Source: Shinisaurus crocodilurus (taxonomy: Eukaryota > Chordata > Lepidosauria > Squamata > Shinisauridae). From it: DNA of 64,000 nucleotides. The stretch lies in the NCBI GenBank assembly GCA_021292165.1, contig CM037878.1, forward strand, positions 10,904,857 to 10,968,856. The letters are read 5' to 3'. The position numbers and the translations under genes were made by a program. The number at the start of each line of letters is the position of its first letter. The first letter of the stretch is position 1. Below are positions 10,286 to 21,125 of this stretch, piece after piece. The notes under the pieces were generated by a model. It did no database searches and was not told the origin of the DNA. It saw only the letters and a program-made list of their open reading frames with translations.

Positions 10286-10362
10286 CCTGCACTGAGCAGG
10301 GGGTTGGACTCGTGACCTTATAGGCCCCTTCAAACTCTACTATTCTATGATTCTCATTCATT
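10286..10362 (+). mobile_element. CR1 LINE 3' tail
   Basis: CCTGCACTGAGCAGGGGGTT...CTATTCTATGATTCT is the CR1 terminus, here directly after the (TGA)n tail of the preceding LINE. Confidence 0.75.
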
Positions 10363-11121
10363 CTACTACATGAAAAAGTGCCCCTTTTGTTCATCATGGG
10401 ATGTTGTATTTGTACTGCATCATTATCGTGTAAATGATAATGAGGATTAACACAAAAAAGAATGGCAGGCTCAGAAGAATTTTATTAACCATTTAAAGTG
10501 GGGGGTTCTTTCTTAGATTTTGTTTTTCTAAAGGAAGCTGTTATGATTCGTTCACGCCCGCTGCTCCAGAAGCCAGTACAGGAGAGGGGGGATTTCTGGT
10601 TAAACCAATACAGAGCACAGCTGGGCTCTCTAACGTGGTGCCCATCCTGGACGCCTCTCTTCAGGCCTGCCAGGCTCCCCGCCCCTCCTTAGTTTTATTT
10701 TTTATTTCTTAAGAGTTTTAATTAATCGTTGTTTTGAACTGGGAGGCTGGCATGCTGCAAAGCCAAGTGCTGCCGCCCTCAGGTGTCATCTTTATTCGGG
10801 TTCAGAAGTGTGGTTTTGAGTTGTGGAGCCCAGATGCCCCACGTCTGCCTTCTCCCCTTGGGTTCTTGGGCAAGTTCTTTTTTCTTTTAGTCCCATCCGT
10901 TTGCCTCCTGGGAAATGGGTGTTTTGTGACCAGCCATGCCCACCATGGCAGTCATTTTATAAATGGCCAAGGCCCCCCCTGCCCCGTGGCAGCCATTTTG
11001 TGAGAGCACCCACGGCATACTCTCAACATTCCAAATTTGCCCCACTGATCCCAAAAGGTTGGGGACCCCTGATTTACAGCATCCCAGAGGTTAAGATGGA
11101 GATGCTCGGAATGAGAGAATA

Positions 11122-11500
11122 GAATTGTGGAATCATAGAACAGTAGAATTGGAAGGGGCCTACAAGGCCATCGAGTCCAACCCCCTGCTCAATGCAGGAA
11201 TCCAAGTTAAAGCATCCCTGACAGATGGCTCTCCAGCTGCACCTTCAATGCCTCCAGTGTGGGAGAGCCCACCACCTCCCTAGGTCACTGGTTCCATTGT
11301 CGTATTGCTCTAACAGTCAGGAGGTTTTTCCTGAAGTTCCAGCAGAAACTGGCTTCCTGTAACTTGCGCCCATTATTCTGTGTCCTGCACTCTGGGACGG
11401 TCAAGAAGAGATCCTGGCTGGCCCTCCTCTGTATGACGACCTTTCATAGTACTTGAAGAGTGCTATCCTACCTCCCCTCAGTCTTCACAATAAAGTGAAT
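11122..11500 (-). mobile_element. CR1 LINE 3' end
   Basis: Read on -, this is the C-terminal coding region and the 3' tail (CCTGCATTGAGCAGGGGGTT, ...CTATGATTCCAC). Stops and frame changes show it is dead. Confidence 0.85.
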
Positions 11501-11889
11501 AGATGTTACAACAAACACACAAGTATCCCTATTTCCAACAGGAGGGTGTGTCTTTGGGCCTGGCTGACAGGGATGGGGACTCGGACTCGAGGACTCGACT
11601 CGTGAGTCGGACTGAGTCCCCCCTCTGACTCGACTCGGACTCGAGTCCCAATATTTTTAATGGGACTCGAGACTCGACTCGGGACTCGAGACCAAGGACT
11701 CTTCAACATCCCTGGGCTGTGCCAGAAGGAGTGGAGAGGAGCGTGGTTGCCGGCGAAGAGCACATGGAAGCGAGGTGTGCCGCTGCTCGGCCACTATGGA
11801 CGGCTACCAGGAGTGCAGCCCCAACAGTGTGTCAAGATTTATTTTGATTGATGTGTGCGTACTTGGGAGAGGCAGAAGAAGGACCTGAG

Positions 11890-12055
11890 CAGGGCCGGTG
11901 CTACCATTAGGCCAACTAGGCAGCTGCCTAGGGCGCAGGGCTAAAGGGGGCACCAGAAATGCCTTGGAAAAAAAATACAGCACTCTCAAGTGGGAAGGGG
12001 GGGCGCTAAATATCTGATCTTGCCTAGGGCACCAAACTGCCTTGCACCGACCCTG
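11890..12055. mobile_element. 166-bp hAT-like MITE nested in the hAT element
   Basis: Ends CAGGGCCGGTGC and GCACCGACCCTG; perfect 8-bp duplication GACCTGAG at 11882-11889 and 12056-12063. The second motif GCCTAGGGC occurs in both arms. It sits directly upstream of the hAT dimerisation-domain fragment, so it interrupts the host's transposase region. Confidence 0.92.
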
Positions 12056-12077
12056 GACCTGAGATTACTCTGTGTGG

Positions 12078-12232
12078 CTGCTCTGAGTGTGTTTCTGGTT
12101 CCAGCAAGTTCATCACCAGTGGAGCGGGTGTTCAGTGAGGGTGGAATTGTGATGAGATCTCACCGTTCCAGAATGGGGGCCAAACATTTAGAAAAAATCG
12201 TGTTCCTCAAATGCAACATGGATAAGTTTTAG
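12078..12232 (+). pseudogene. hAT transposase C-terminal dimerisation domain fragment
   Basis: The frame ends with FLVPASSSPVERVFSEGGIV then MRSHRSRMGAKHLEKIVFLK and TAA. This is the hATC signature (P-A-S-S-x-x-x-E-R-x-F-S). Only ~50 residues remain. A short upstream part lies beyond the nested MITE. Confidence 0.85.
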
Positions 12233-12745
12233 GAAGTACAGCAAGTTTATTTTTTAAAATCATTTTTCTAAAATGCAACCTTTCAGACATTTTGGGTTTG
12301 GCTGCCTCTGCCTGCCTGTCTGGGGTTCCCAGCCTCCTCTGCCTGCCTGGTCTCTTCTTGACCAGTTCAACAGTTGAATTGTCCAAGACAAAGGCCTCTG
12401 CCTGCCTGCTTTGGGGTTCCCTGCCTCCTCTGCCTGCCTGGTTATTTTGGGTTTTTCTGCCTGGTCTGTTCTTGCCAAAATCAGTGGCAGAGTTTTGAAA
12501 TAAAAAGGCACACTTGTGCCTAGAATTTATTTAAACCACACATCTGAAGTAGCCTTATTTTGTTGGGAAAAACCCCCATTGATTTTAATAGGGACTCGTG
12601 GAGTCAGCTTTGGGAGTGACTTGTGACTCGTGACTCGTGAGTCACCATTTTGGACCAAGGACTCGGACTCGGGACTCGGGTCCAAAGACTCGTGACTCGA
12701 CTCGGGACTCGAGACCAAGGACTCTTCAACATCCCTGCTGGCTGA

Positions 12746-13560
12746 TACAGCATGGGAAGGAACTGCATCGTTTTGGTGACCCACATCCTCATAGACAGGG
12801 GCCAAGCATTTGGGGCTGCCCTTGCTGACGAAGCCAAAAATTGTGGTTGCCAGCAGGGGGAAGGATCGCTTGTTTGGCCCCTGGCCTGCATGGCTAAAGC
12901 CCTCTTGAGCGCCGTGGCCACACAGCTGCCAAACACTCCCTAGCCTTCCTCCCAACTTTCGGGTTTGGGTGACCCTGCCGTCTTCCGCAGCTTCAGTGTT
13001 GAAGTTAGTACAGGTTGGCTGCTTTGCCGGCTCGCCGGAGGATGGTGCCACGCTCGCCTTGGCGAGCTTATTTGCTGAAGCCTTTTTGTGGACATTACCA
13101 AAGTGTAGTGGAATCAGAGCGCGAGGACACAGATCTCATGCCACTCTGGCAACGTATGAATCAGATCAGAAATATTGATCTGCTGTAGATGTAAGGTGAA
13201 GGGCGGGCCCCCACAAAATGTTTCTGATGGAGAAACCTGGAGACGGCCAGAATTCCGGAAGAATACAGCCTCTTCCTTGGCATTGTGGATCAGTATGGAA
13301 ATGGTAGTACATAGTGGGTGAGCATCTAACCCCTTGGACCCATCAAAGTGCAAATATTGGAGTGGGGGAGGGGCAGGGAGGTTTGCATCCCCAGCCGCAA
13401 TAATTGGCCCATTCCTCCATAGGGAAGCCAATCTTATCCTCTGCAAACCTCTGGTCTTGCTTGATGATGCTGGCTCCCTTCACAAAGGAAAAAGGCACTT
13501 TGTGCATGCACAGAGATTTCTGCATCCCCCCCCCTCAGGGGTTGGACATTCTGCGCATGT
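12746..13560. other. unassigned scramblase intron DNA
   Basis: No gene, RNA or repeat is identified here. The frames present show no family signature. Confidence 0.5.
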
Positions 13561-13564
13561 TCAA

Positions 13565-13900
13565 GGGGTATTTATTTATTTATTTGTTGTATTTCTGAAT
13601 TGCCCATCTGGCCGGCAAACCAGCCACTCTGGGCGATGTACAACATGATAAAATACATTTAAAATACATGATATAAAATACATTTACAACAGTATAAAAC
13701 AGTATAACTTTTAAAATCTTAACCCACCCCATATTCCCGCCTGAATAACCATGTTTTTAGTGAGCGGCGGAAGCTCAACAGAGAGGGGGCATGGCGGAGG
13801 TCACTAGGAAGGGAGTTCCACAGTATGGGGGCCGCCACAGAAAAGGTTGAGGTTTAGCTTGAGGTGCCAAAACAAACGTTGGGGGTCAACCCTATCCAAA
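13565..13900 (-). mobile_element. L2 LINE 3' end
   Basis: Read on -, TFSVAAPILWNSLPSDLRHA resembles the conserved L2 APRLWNSLP motif, and the tail GCCAGATGGGCAATTCAGAA...AAATAAATAAATA follows. It is broken and 5' truncated. It lies upstream of scramblase exon 6. Confidence 0.75.
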
Positions 13901-13990
13901 GGCTGAGTAGGATAAGCAGGGAATAGTGTTTCCTTTTTCTGGTAGCATTATACAGATCCGTTGTGCATCACGCACCCTTCTCTCTGTCAG

Positions 13991-14049
13991 TTGCAGCAGA
14001 CCTGAGCAACGCAGAGCGAGCGCGCCTCCTGGCTGCAGCATTCCTCCTG
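13991..14049 (+). CDS. PLSCR-family gene, exon 6 (membrane helix)
   Basis: This 59-nt exon follows TCTCTCTGTCAG and ends at CTCCTG|GTAAGT. With the G carried from exon 5 it reads VAADLSNAERARLLAAAFLL. That is the family segment LDLDVKMKAVMIGACFLI just before the DFMFFE motif. The phase (1 in, 0 out) fits both neighbours. The intron before it is ~7 kb and filled with repeats. Confidence 0.85.
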
Positions 14050-14274
14050 GTAAGTAGACCCAGTGCGGATCCAAGTTGCCAAGTAAGCCCCTTGGCCAGC
14101 CCAGAAGGTAGCAAGATGTCGCCGCCCTTCGCTCCCCTGGAACCTTTGCCCACGGCTGCCTCCGGTGCCCTCAGCAGGCAGCACAGAGGCCAGTAATCCT
14201 GTGTGAACGTTTGGCTCCTCATGCGGCAGGCTGGGCCAAGTCAGAGTTTGTGCCACTCGAACACCAGGGCTGAA

Positions 14275-14375
14275 TAAACATAAGAACCAGCACTCTGCTG
14301 GGTCAACACCAAAGGTCCACCTAGTCCAGCGACGGGTTTCCGACAGTGGCCAGCCAGGGAAGCTTATAGGTAAGG
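14275..14375 (-). mobile_element. CR1-like LINE 3' tail fragment
   Basis: AACATAAGAACCAGCACTCT...AAGGTCCACCTAGTCCAGCG resembles the tails at 3353 and 5900. Confidence 0.55.
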
Positions 14376-14488
14376 CAGGAAGAAAATGGCCTTCCCTTGT
14401 TGATGGCTGCAAGTCAGAGATACACTGCATCTGAATGTGGAGGCTCCATGGAGTGGGAGAGGAAGACTCCAAGGTGGCAGGGCAGAAG

Positions 14489-14489
<1 letters not shown>

Positions 14490-14531
<42 letters not shown>
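14490..14531. repeat. (GT)n microsatellite
   Basis: About 21 perfect GT units. Confidence 0.98.
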
Positions 14532-14532
<1 letters not shown>

Positions 14533-15019
14533 TTTTTTCCACCCCACCCCCCAGTGATACCTCTCCCCGCCCCCAGATTTCCCTTCCCATTGGGAGGGAA
14601 ACCTCCCCGGCTGACATGCATTTCCCCCTGATCCGGGAACATGTTGGGAGCTGTGACTGATGGCGGTGCAGCAAGGGCTGGGTGCTTCCGAGGCCCGCAA
14701 CGGGGAGGTCTGTGAGTGTGGCCCTCTGATCTGCCTTATCCTATGAACACCTTCCCGGGGGCCTTAGCGAGCAAGCTGACAGCTCTTGCTTGGGGGGATC
14801 CTCCCTGAGCATGTCTAGTCCAGGGCTAGGCAGCCATCTGTGGACTATGGGCACATTTCTTTGGCAATCTGAGAAACTGTCCTGGGCACCGCCACAAAAT
14901 GGGCGCACTGAAGCTGAAACCCTTTGCTTTGAAGCGATCCCAGCTGCCAGTAAGAAACTGGCAGGTAAAGTGGTAAAGTGGGAGGGCCGGGGCACCTCGG
15001 CAGGCACCAAGAAAGGGGT

Positions 15020-15165
15020 AATAGATCATAGAGTTGGAAGGGGCCTACAAGGCCATCGAGTCCAACCCCCTGCTCAATGCAGGAAACTAGAGGAGGGGTC
15101 TCCCATCCAAGTAATCACCAGGCTTGACCCTGCTTAGCTTTCCACGCTCAGACAAGCTGAGCCAG
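15020..15165 (-). mobile_element. 5S rRNA/CR1 hybrid SINE, copy 2
   Basis: Read on -, the sequence gives AAAGCTAAGCAGGGTCAAGC (5S box A), then CCTGGTGATTACTTGGATGG GAGACC (box C), then the CR1 tail TTTCCTGCATTGAGCAGGGG. The sequence upstream of box A (AGCTTGTCTGAGCGTGG) replaces the normal 5S 5' part. Confidence 0.85.
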
Positions 15166-15585
15166 CGTGAGCCCCACAGGCCTTTATGCATGAGGGTGCC
15201 ATGTTGCCTCCCGTGATCTAATCCTTCTTGGAGCAGTGAGTGCCTTTATGTGTTGTGCGAAACGTGAAGAAGGCTGCTCTGTCTGTCCTGACCCTACTGC
15301 CAATTTGCTTCATTGGATCATGGCAGGAACGCTGGAAGAAGAAAATCTTTCTCCACTCTCAGTCTCTTGACAGTCCATAAGCATCGTAAACCCCCCCATC
15401 AGGTCCCCGCTCAGTTATCTTCTTCCAAAACATAGAAAACTCAAAAAACTTCAGCCTTTCCTTGCCGGAAAGATACTCTTCCGGCTCCGTGATCTTTCCC
15501 GTTTCCCCTTTCTGTACCTTTTGTGATATCCGTTTTATGATGGGGCACTGTTCCAAAAGTGACTGTGCCAAGGAACAGTCTAATG

Positions 15586-16028
15586 CGGTGTTCTCCAACC
15601 TTGGGTCCCCAGATGTTTTTGGCCTACAACTCCCAGCATGCCCCAGCCAGCTACGCTGGCTGGGGCATGCTGGGAGTTGTAGGCCAAAAACATCTGGAGA
15701 CCCAAGGTTGGAGAACACTGTACTAGATGTTTACAATCCTGGTACAGAGAGTGATTCCTTCTTATCTGGGAACACAGACATACTGTCTTCTGCATGTTAG
15801 GATATTTTCACTAGCTCCACAAACTTTCAGCCTTCTGGAAGAACAGGCCGAGCTGACTGCGATTCAACCCCTGACACAGTTTATACATACATTCCTTCAC
15901 CCCAGCCAAGGTGAAAGATTGCTTCTTCGCAAGATTGCAGCGTCAACCATCTAGCTCAGGCTTCTGGCTGGGGCATGCTGGGAGTTGTAGGCCAAAAACA
16001 TCTGGGGACCCAAGGTTGGAGTACACTG
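15586..16028. mobile_element. composite palindromic MITE (1.5 palindromes)
   Basis: A full 135-bp palindrome (15586-15720) is followed by 243 bp of other sequence and then by a right half-palindrome (15964-16028). The outermost 8-bp flanks are identical: GTCTAATG at 15578-15585 and 16029-16036. The sequence right after the full palindrome (TACTAGAT) does not match. The whole 443 bp therefore behaves as one inserted unit. Confidence 0.75.
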
Positions 16029-16039
16029 GTCTAATGTGT

Positions 16040-16182
16040 TTCCCCCCAACTTGGTTGCCCTCTAGGCGAGTTGGACTGCAACCCCCATCATTCCCAGCCA
16101 CCATGGCCAATGGCTGGCTGGGTGTGATGGGAGTTGTAGTTCAACACCCCTGGAGGGTACCAGGTGGAGGAAGGCTGCTCTA
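16040..16182. mobile_element. old palindromic element
   Basis: GTTGCCCTCTAGGCGAGTTG GACTGCAACCCCCATCATTC and its inverse GATGGGAGTTGTAGTTCAAC are the arms; it is directly next to the composite MITE. Confidence 0.6.
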
Positions 16183-16189
16183 ACGTCTT

Positions 16190-18100
16190 GAGGATACACA
16201 GGCTGTTTTCCTGCTCCCGTCCAATCCCTTTCCAAATACGTAATTCCTAAGGTCCCCACCGAAGGAAGAAACGGTTGGCGATCGATGCTTTTTTCGCTGA
16301 CGACGGTGCCGTGTTGCTCTCTGCTGGCTCAATTTTGTAGCCACAGGTCACAGACTGGGGATTTAGGGTGTCGAAGCTCGCTCGCAAGTACTGGGAGGCA
16401 CGAGTCCAGAAAGGCTCCTGACTGTGCTTCCCCTGCTTCCCGGCTAAACTCTTCCGACACCAACAGGGCAGTCGCCTTCCACGATGCCTCCCACAGCCCT
16501 TTTCCTGGGGTCAAGCCAGCATTGCTAGAGCACCTGAGGCTCAGACACAGAGATTTGGGGGCGGAGTCCCAGCACATAAGGGGCGTGGCCTGTTAAAGAA
16601 GGGGTGGGGCCTGGTGACATGAGGGGACGAAAGCCAATGGCAGGGCATTGCATAGATGGTCTGCTTGCGGTGGCCGTGGACAGAACCGAGTCAGGCTCAT
16701 TACCCAAGGCAAGGCCAGCGGGCAGCCCAAACGTAGGAGGCTTCAGAGAAGAGGCAGGTTATCAGGGAAATACAAGGCAGGAGCTGGTACACACATGTGG
16801 TTCTTCCAGCTCTCTGTGCCAAGAGCTGCAGGCTTTTAAGCTTGAACCATCAAAGCCCTACCCAGAGCATGGCTACGGGGCATTTGTGCCCCCTACTCAC
16901 TAAAAGCCATGCTCATGAGTATATGTTTACTCACGAGGAGGAATCCTGATTCCTCAGGTGGGCACTCCTATGTCTGGCAGCTGGCCGAGCCTGAACCTTT
17001 AGATCAGGGCAGGGCAACCTCTAGCTCGTGTGGGCCTAATCCGGCCGGCCGGCCTGCAAAAGTGCCAGAGCTGGTCCCTGATGGGTGGGCAGGGGAGAGG
17101 GATATGCTCATGTCCTCCCCAACAGGGGGGTGGCTCTGCGTGGCACTCGCCCAATGGGAGACAGTGCACATTCTCCTGCAACCCCGAAACCAGGGGCAGG
17201 CAACCAGAATGGGTTGGGGGGGGTAAGGACTGGTGATCCCCCTCAGAATCATTTGGCCCCCAGCGGGTGTGTTGGGAGAACGCTCCTCCCAGCACTTCCG
17301 CCAGGAACCAGCTTTGCTGCTGCCTGCGGGTCTTCTCTCACTGGAGGAGGGCAGTGAGCAGCAAAGCCGCTTCACCTGCCCCACACGTTCTCCCATTGGG
17401 CAGGTGAAGCCACCACTCCCCCAGCCCCCTTGCTGTTTCCAATCTCTGGTCAGAGACAGCAAGGGGGTTCCCCATGTGCCACTCATCCTCTGTTGGAAAG
17501 GGGGGCAGTGCACAGGGGAATCCCCTCGTTATCTCCCATCACAGATTGGAGATAACAACAGGGAGATTCCTTTCCCCACCTCCTCAGCAAGCCGCCCCAG
17601 TAGCCTCCAGGCCAGGGGGTGGAGTTTGGAGAGGGGGCAGGGATTGGGGCCGTCCCGTATTTGGCTGAATGCTTGAATAGGGCTACAGTTTAGTCAGGAC
17701 TGAGCTTCAATTTGCTCACCGTTTAGCTTTTATGGATGTCTTTCTCTCAGTCCCTCTTAGAGAGAGAAAGTATTGAAACTGGAAATACATATTGGGAAAT
17801 GTGGGTGGTTTACCTTTAGGGTGGCAGAGAAGGCTGACAGGCCAGGCCCTGTGAAAGCATCTCATTTCCGGATGCTGACCCTGGGACTTGGCTCCTTTCC
17901 CTGGATGTGTGGGAGTGGGAGAGGCAAAATCCCGGAACTGTCAGGTCAAACCTGGACTCAAGGTCTTCTTCTTCTCCACTCTCCACTTTCTTGCTGGATG
18001 ACTGTAGGTCTCAGTCCACCCATCTGTAAAATGGGAGAGCACACCCTTGACTTCCCCCCCCCCCTTAGGCATTTGTGAAGACAACAGTTCAGCGGCACTG
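16190..18100. other. unassigned scramblase intron 6 DNA
   Basis: GC-rich and full of C/G runs, with internal similarity such as CACCTGCCC...GGGCAGGTG around 17370-17410. No exon or known repeat was recognised. Confidence 0.4.
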
Positions 18101-18104
18101 CAGG

Positions 18105-18300
18105 TTGGAAGTGAAGTAAGCTGGAGAATTTGGACAGAGGAGAAGAAAGCTTAGGAGAGGACAGGCAGATGGAAGTACTACTTTCTTCACACGAGGCACG
18201 TTTATGGAATTTGCTGCCGCAAGAGGTGCAAGTGGCCACTGGCTTAGGAGGCTTTAAAAGAGGATTTGACAGATACACGGAGGAGGAGGTCTAGCGGCAC
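18105..18300 (+). mobile_element. CR1-like LINE 3' fragment
   Basis: GGAATTTGCTGCCGCAAGAG then GGAGGCTTTAAAAGAGGATT TGACAGATACACGGAGGAG resembles the 3' coding end of the LINE at 5520-5975. Confidence 0.5.
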
Positions 18301-18471
18301 AACTGTTAAATGGAAGCGCAAGGAAAGGCCATCAGGCTACGGCCCATATTTATGGCCGTGTTTTTCAGCCACATTCCCACCATTTGGAGAGTGCCTAGTC
18401 GCAAGCCATGAGCAGTGCTGCTGAATCTTGCAATCCATCTTGCCCAAACGAAGGTCTAGATCTAGAAGGTC

Positions 18472-18607
18472 TAGTGCTCTCCAACCTTGGGTCCCCAGAG
18501 TTTTTTGGCCTACAACTCCCAGCATGCCCCAGCCAGCGTAGCTGGCTGGGGCATGCTGGGAGTTGTAGGCCAAAAACCTCTAGGGACCCCAAGGTTGGAG
18601 AGCACTG
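18472..18607. mobile_element. 135-bp palindromic MITE, variant copy
   Basis: Near-perfect palindrome with GTGCTCTCCAACC ends instead of GTGTTCTCCAACC. GTCTAG flanks both sides, but the exact duplication is ambiguous. It lies ~320 bases upstream of the scramblase last exon. Confidence 0.85.
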
Positions 18608-18923
18608 GTCTAGATGTCAGGGAGAAAGCTGGTTCTAGCCTAACCATCTCGGTGACATGCTAGTCTCGTCCGTGCAGGGTTTTTAATTTTTGTGCGTGGG
18701 GGGGGGGGAGCCCATCAGGCAAGCTCCCACCTGAAGCAGCGAGACAACTCAAGCACAACTCAAGCATGATGTCCACCCACTTCACTGAGAACTGGGCCCA
18801 ACCAAGTTCGCCATCCCTCCTAGAGAATTACGCTAATTTATGTTCATCTAGCTCGTGCCTGCCCATTCCCAGGGAGAGAAAGTTGGGATCGTGTGATCTC
18901 TTGTTTCTTTGTTGTTTCCCCAG

Positions 18924-18950
18924 AACTTCATGTTTTTTGAAGTGAGCTGA
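18924..18950 (+). CDS. PLSCR-family gene, last coding exon
   Basis: A very strong acceptor (TTGTTTCTTTGTTGTTTCCCCAG) precedes NFMFFEVS and a TGA at 18948-18950. DFMFFE is the conserved ending of the scramblase C-terminal helix, with D replaced by N here. In the family the helix is also split at this position, between FLI and DFMFFE. The recognisable domain totals about 215 residues, close to the usual ~230. The 3' UTR presumably continues downstream; no confident poly(A) signal was identified. Confidence 0.85.
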   Translation, partial: NFMFFEVS

Positions 18951-19612
18951 AGAAGGGAGGCTCCCAGAGAGAGAGAGAGAGAAGACCGGAAGGGAATCCT
19001 TGCAGCCACGCACGCCCAGAGAATCCCCACTGGAAAGGACAATGTACCATGCCAGAGAGAATCCTCTCCATCGCGGCATGGCTGGTTGGCATCACCCACT
19101 GTACTTTTGACTAGGAAGGGGCTACCGACTTTGTACTGGCCTGTGTGCCTTTAACAACAACCCGCAGACATTCAAGTTAAAAGATGAGGCTTTCCCGGCC
19201 ATGGAGATCAAGTGGGGTGCGTGTAGGGTGGGGGTGGCTTCGCCTGCTTAATGTCTGCATCCCCTGCTGCTGTTAAAGGCACACCAGCCAGGCCAGGGGA
19301 GCAGTTGGCAGCCCTCCCACAGAGGTAGCCAGTCAGTCCCCCTTCAGAGCGAGGGTGTGTGAACTCCTGCGTGTGCCATGTTTCTACCACGGGAGGAGGC
19401 AAGGATTCCTCAGAGAGCCCAGCCAGAGGAGGGGAAAGAGCCACGCCCTCCCTGCTGCAGGCGCTAAGATGCAGGAGAACTGAACCCAGCACCCTGCAGG
19501 CCCGGCTTCAGCCTTCCAGAAGAACCAAGGCGGGGCTCCTTCTCCTGCTGCTGGATGCTCCCACACCCGCCTCTCTATTCCCCAGTCCCTCCCTCCATTT
19601 CGGCCTTCCCCC
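18951..19612. other. scramblase 3' UTR and downstream DNA
   Basis: This follows the TGA at 18948-18950. The UTR extent is unknown, and no confident poly(A) signal or further exon was seen. Confidence 0.5.
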
Positions 19613-19685
19613 ACTCTGGTGCCCCCCCCCAGATGTGTTGGATTACAACGCCCATTGTTCCCAGCCAGCAGGGCTGTTTGGTGGG
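19613..19685. mobile_element. half of an old palindromic element
   Basis: CCAGATGTGTTGGATTACAA CGCCCATTGTTCCCAGCCAG is one arm only. Confidence 0.5.
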
Positions 19686-19760
19686 ATCGTTATTCGCAGT
19701 TATTCGGTGTGTGTGTGTCAAGATCACAGCAGGGGAGGGTTGAACCCCTTCCAGCTGGAG

Positions 19761-19869
19761 CAGTGTTCTCCAACCTTGGGCCCCCAGATGTTTTTGGCCT
19801 ACAACTGGCTGGGGCATGCTGGGAGTTGTAGGCCAAAAACAGCTGGGGACCCAAGGTTGGAGAACGCTG
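19761..19869. mobile_element. palindromic MITE, centre-deleted copy
   Basis: The ends and arms are as in the 135-bp family, but 26 bp around the centre are missing. No matching duplication is present, so a flank was probably altered. Confidence 0.85.
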
Positions 19870-19984
19870 CACTGCAGTATATTGTCATTTCTACTCAGCC
19901 GCAACGATGAAGAAAAACGCCGCCGAACATACTTCAGTTCTCCTGGGGGGGGAAATCAAAACAACACGGGGCCAAAAGTCCCTT

Positions 19985-20260
19985 CTGAATCGAAACGCAA
20001 ACCGGAGGGTGAGCACAGAGAGAGAAAGAGAGACGAGGAGGCACCTCTGAGCCGCGCATCTCGTCAAGGTAGACGCTGCGGGGCGGCGGCGGCGCTTCCA
20101 GTCCGAACAGCGGGCCTCTCTCCCTCCGCTGCGGGCAGATTAAACGAGCGCGACTTGCTCGGCGCGCAGCTGGGACCCGGCAGCGCGACTAAAACCCTTA
20201 AGTGCCGTCATTTGCAAAACAATTAACGCAACGTGGCGGGTAGGAGGACTGCAGCTGGCG
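19985..20260. promoter_or_regulatory. CpG-rich patch, possible promoter
   Basis: Dense CG dinucleotides occur between 20040 and 20240 (GGGGCGGCGGCGGCG, GCGCGACTTGCTCGGCGCGC) in otherwise ordinary DNA. No adjoining exon was recognised. Confidence 0.35.
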
Positions 20261-21050
20261 GCAGTTTAAGCTCCCACCCCACCCCACCCCTTACATGGGT
20301 ATTTTGTTGGCTTATCGCGCCGAAGTGCTATTATAACAGAAGAAAGCAAATCCCTCCCCGTCACCAATATTGGAAAACGGTAGGGGTCGTGTCGTGTCGT
20401 GTGTGTTTATCTGAATATAATGAATGTCAAAGCGCTGGCAGTTGCGGCGACTCACGATCCCGTAAGTAGCAGAAGAGTCGCGGACCGCATCGAGATGGGG
20501 GCAGAGTGTGCACCTGGGGAGATGAAATTAGAAGCGAGAGAGAAAAGGGGAGGCCCGGGTCCGAGGAGAGAGGGAAAGAAGGCCCGCAGCGCACAGAGGC
20601 GACAGCTGCTGATCAAATGATCCCCCCCCCCCCGCACATCTAGTGGAAGGTATTAGTGGACGATGGGCTTGAGGTGGCAGTGGCCATGTTGCCGACACCG
20701 TACCTGTAGGGACTCAACAGTCACAGCAGCCATTCTGCAAGATGTTAACAGCCGGACCTACTGGGTGATTAATTAAACCTCCTATTAAGTATTCTTACGC
20801 TTATGGTTACGGTCAGTTTACTAGTAGTGCAGATTAAATAAAACAGGGCCTTCTGTGGTCTATCTGATTTCATTTGTGGCTTACCCAGTGGTGTAGTGGA
20901 ACCAGGGCTCGCAGGGCCGAAGCACCGGGACTTCTTGAGTAGCAGGGTCAAGGACGACGCCACCCACACCCACCCTGAAATTCCCTCTTCTGTCTGAGCT
21001 TCGCTGCAATCTTCACAGTCGTGGAGGTGAGGAATAGATTTCACCAGCAA
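20261..21050. other. unassigned intergenic DNA
   Basis: Includes a C10 run at ~20625 and no recognised gene or repeat. Confidence 0.45.
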
Positions 21051-21057
21051 CATACAT

Positions 21058-21125
21058 ACATTGAGCAGGGGGCTGGACTCAATGGCCTTACAGGCTCCTT
21101 CCAACTCTACTATTCTATGATTCTA
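21058..21125 (+). mobile_element. CR1 LINE 3' tail
   Basis: CATTGAGCAGGGGGCTGGAC ... CTATTCTATGATTCTAA. Nothing else is recognised between here and 21980. Confidence 0.75.

Larger units (their letters stand above)
11568..12737 (+). mobile_element. hAT transposon, internally deleted, with 8-bp duplication
   Basis: Ends CAGGGATG and CATCCCTG; 8-bp duplication CTGGCTGA at 11560-11567 and 12738-12745, perfect. Both subterminal regions carry many GACTCG/GAGTCC repeats. The interior keeps a transposase C-terminal fragment (12078-12232), a ~100-bp tandem duplication rich in CTGCCTGCC (12290-12480), and a nested smaller element. The total of 1,170 bp is far less than an autonomous hAT (usually 2.5-5 kb). 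Confidence 0.9.
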
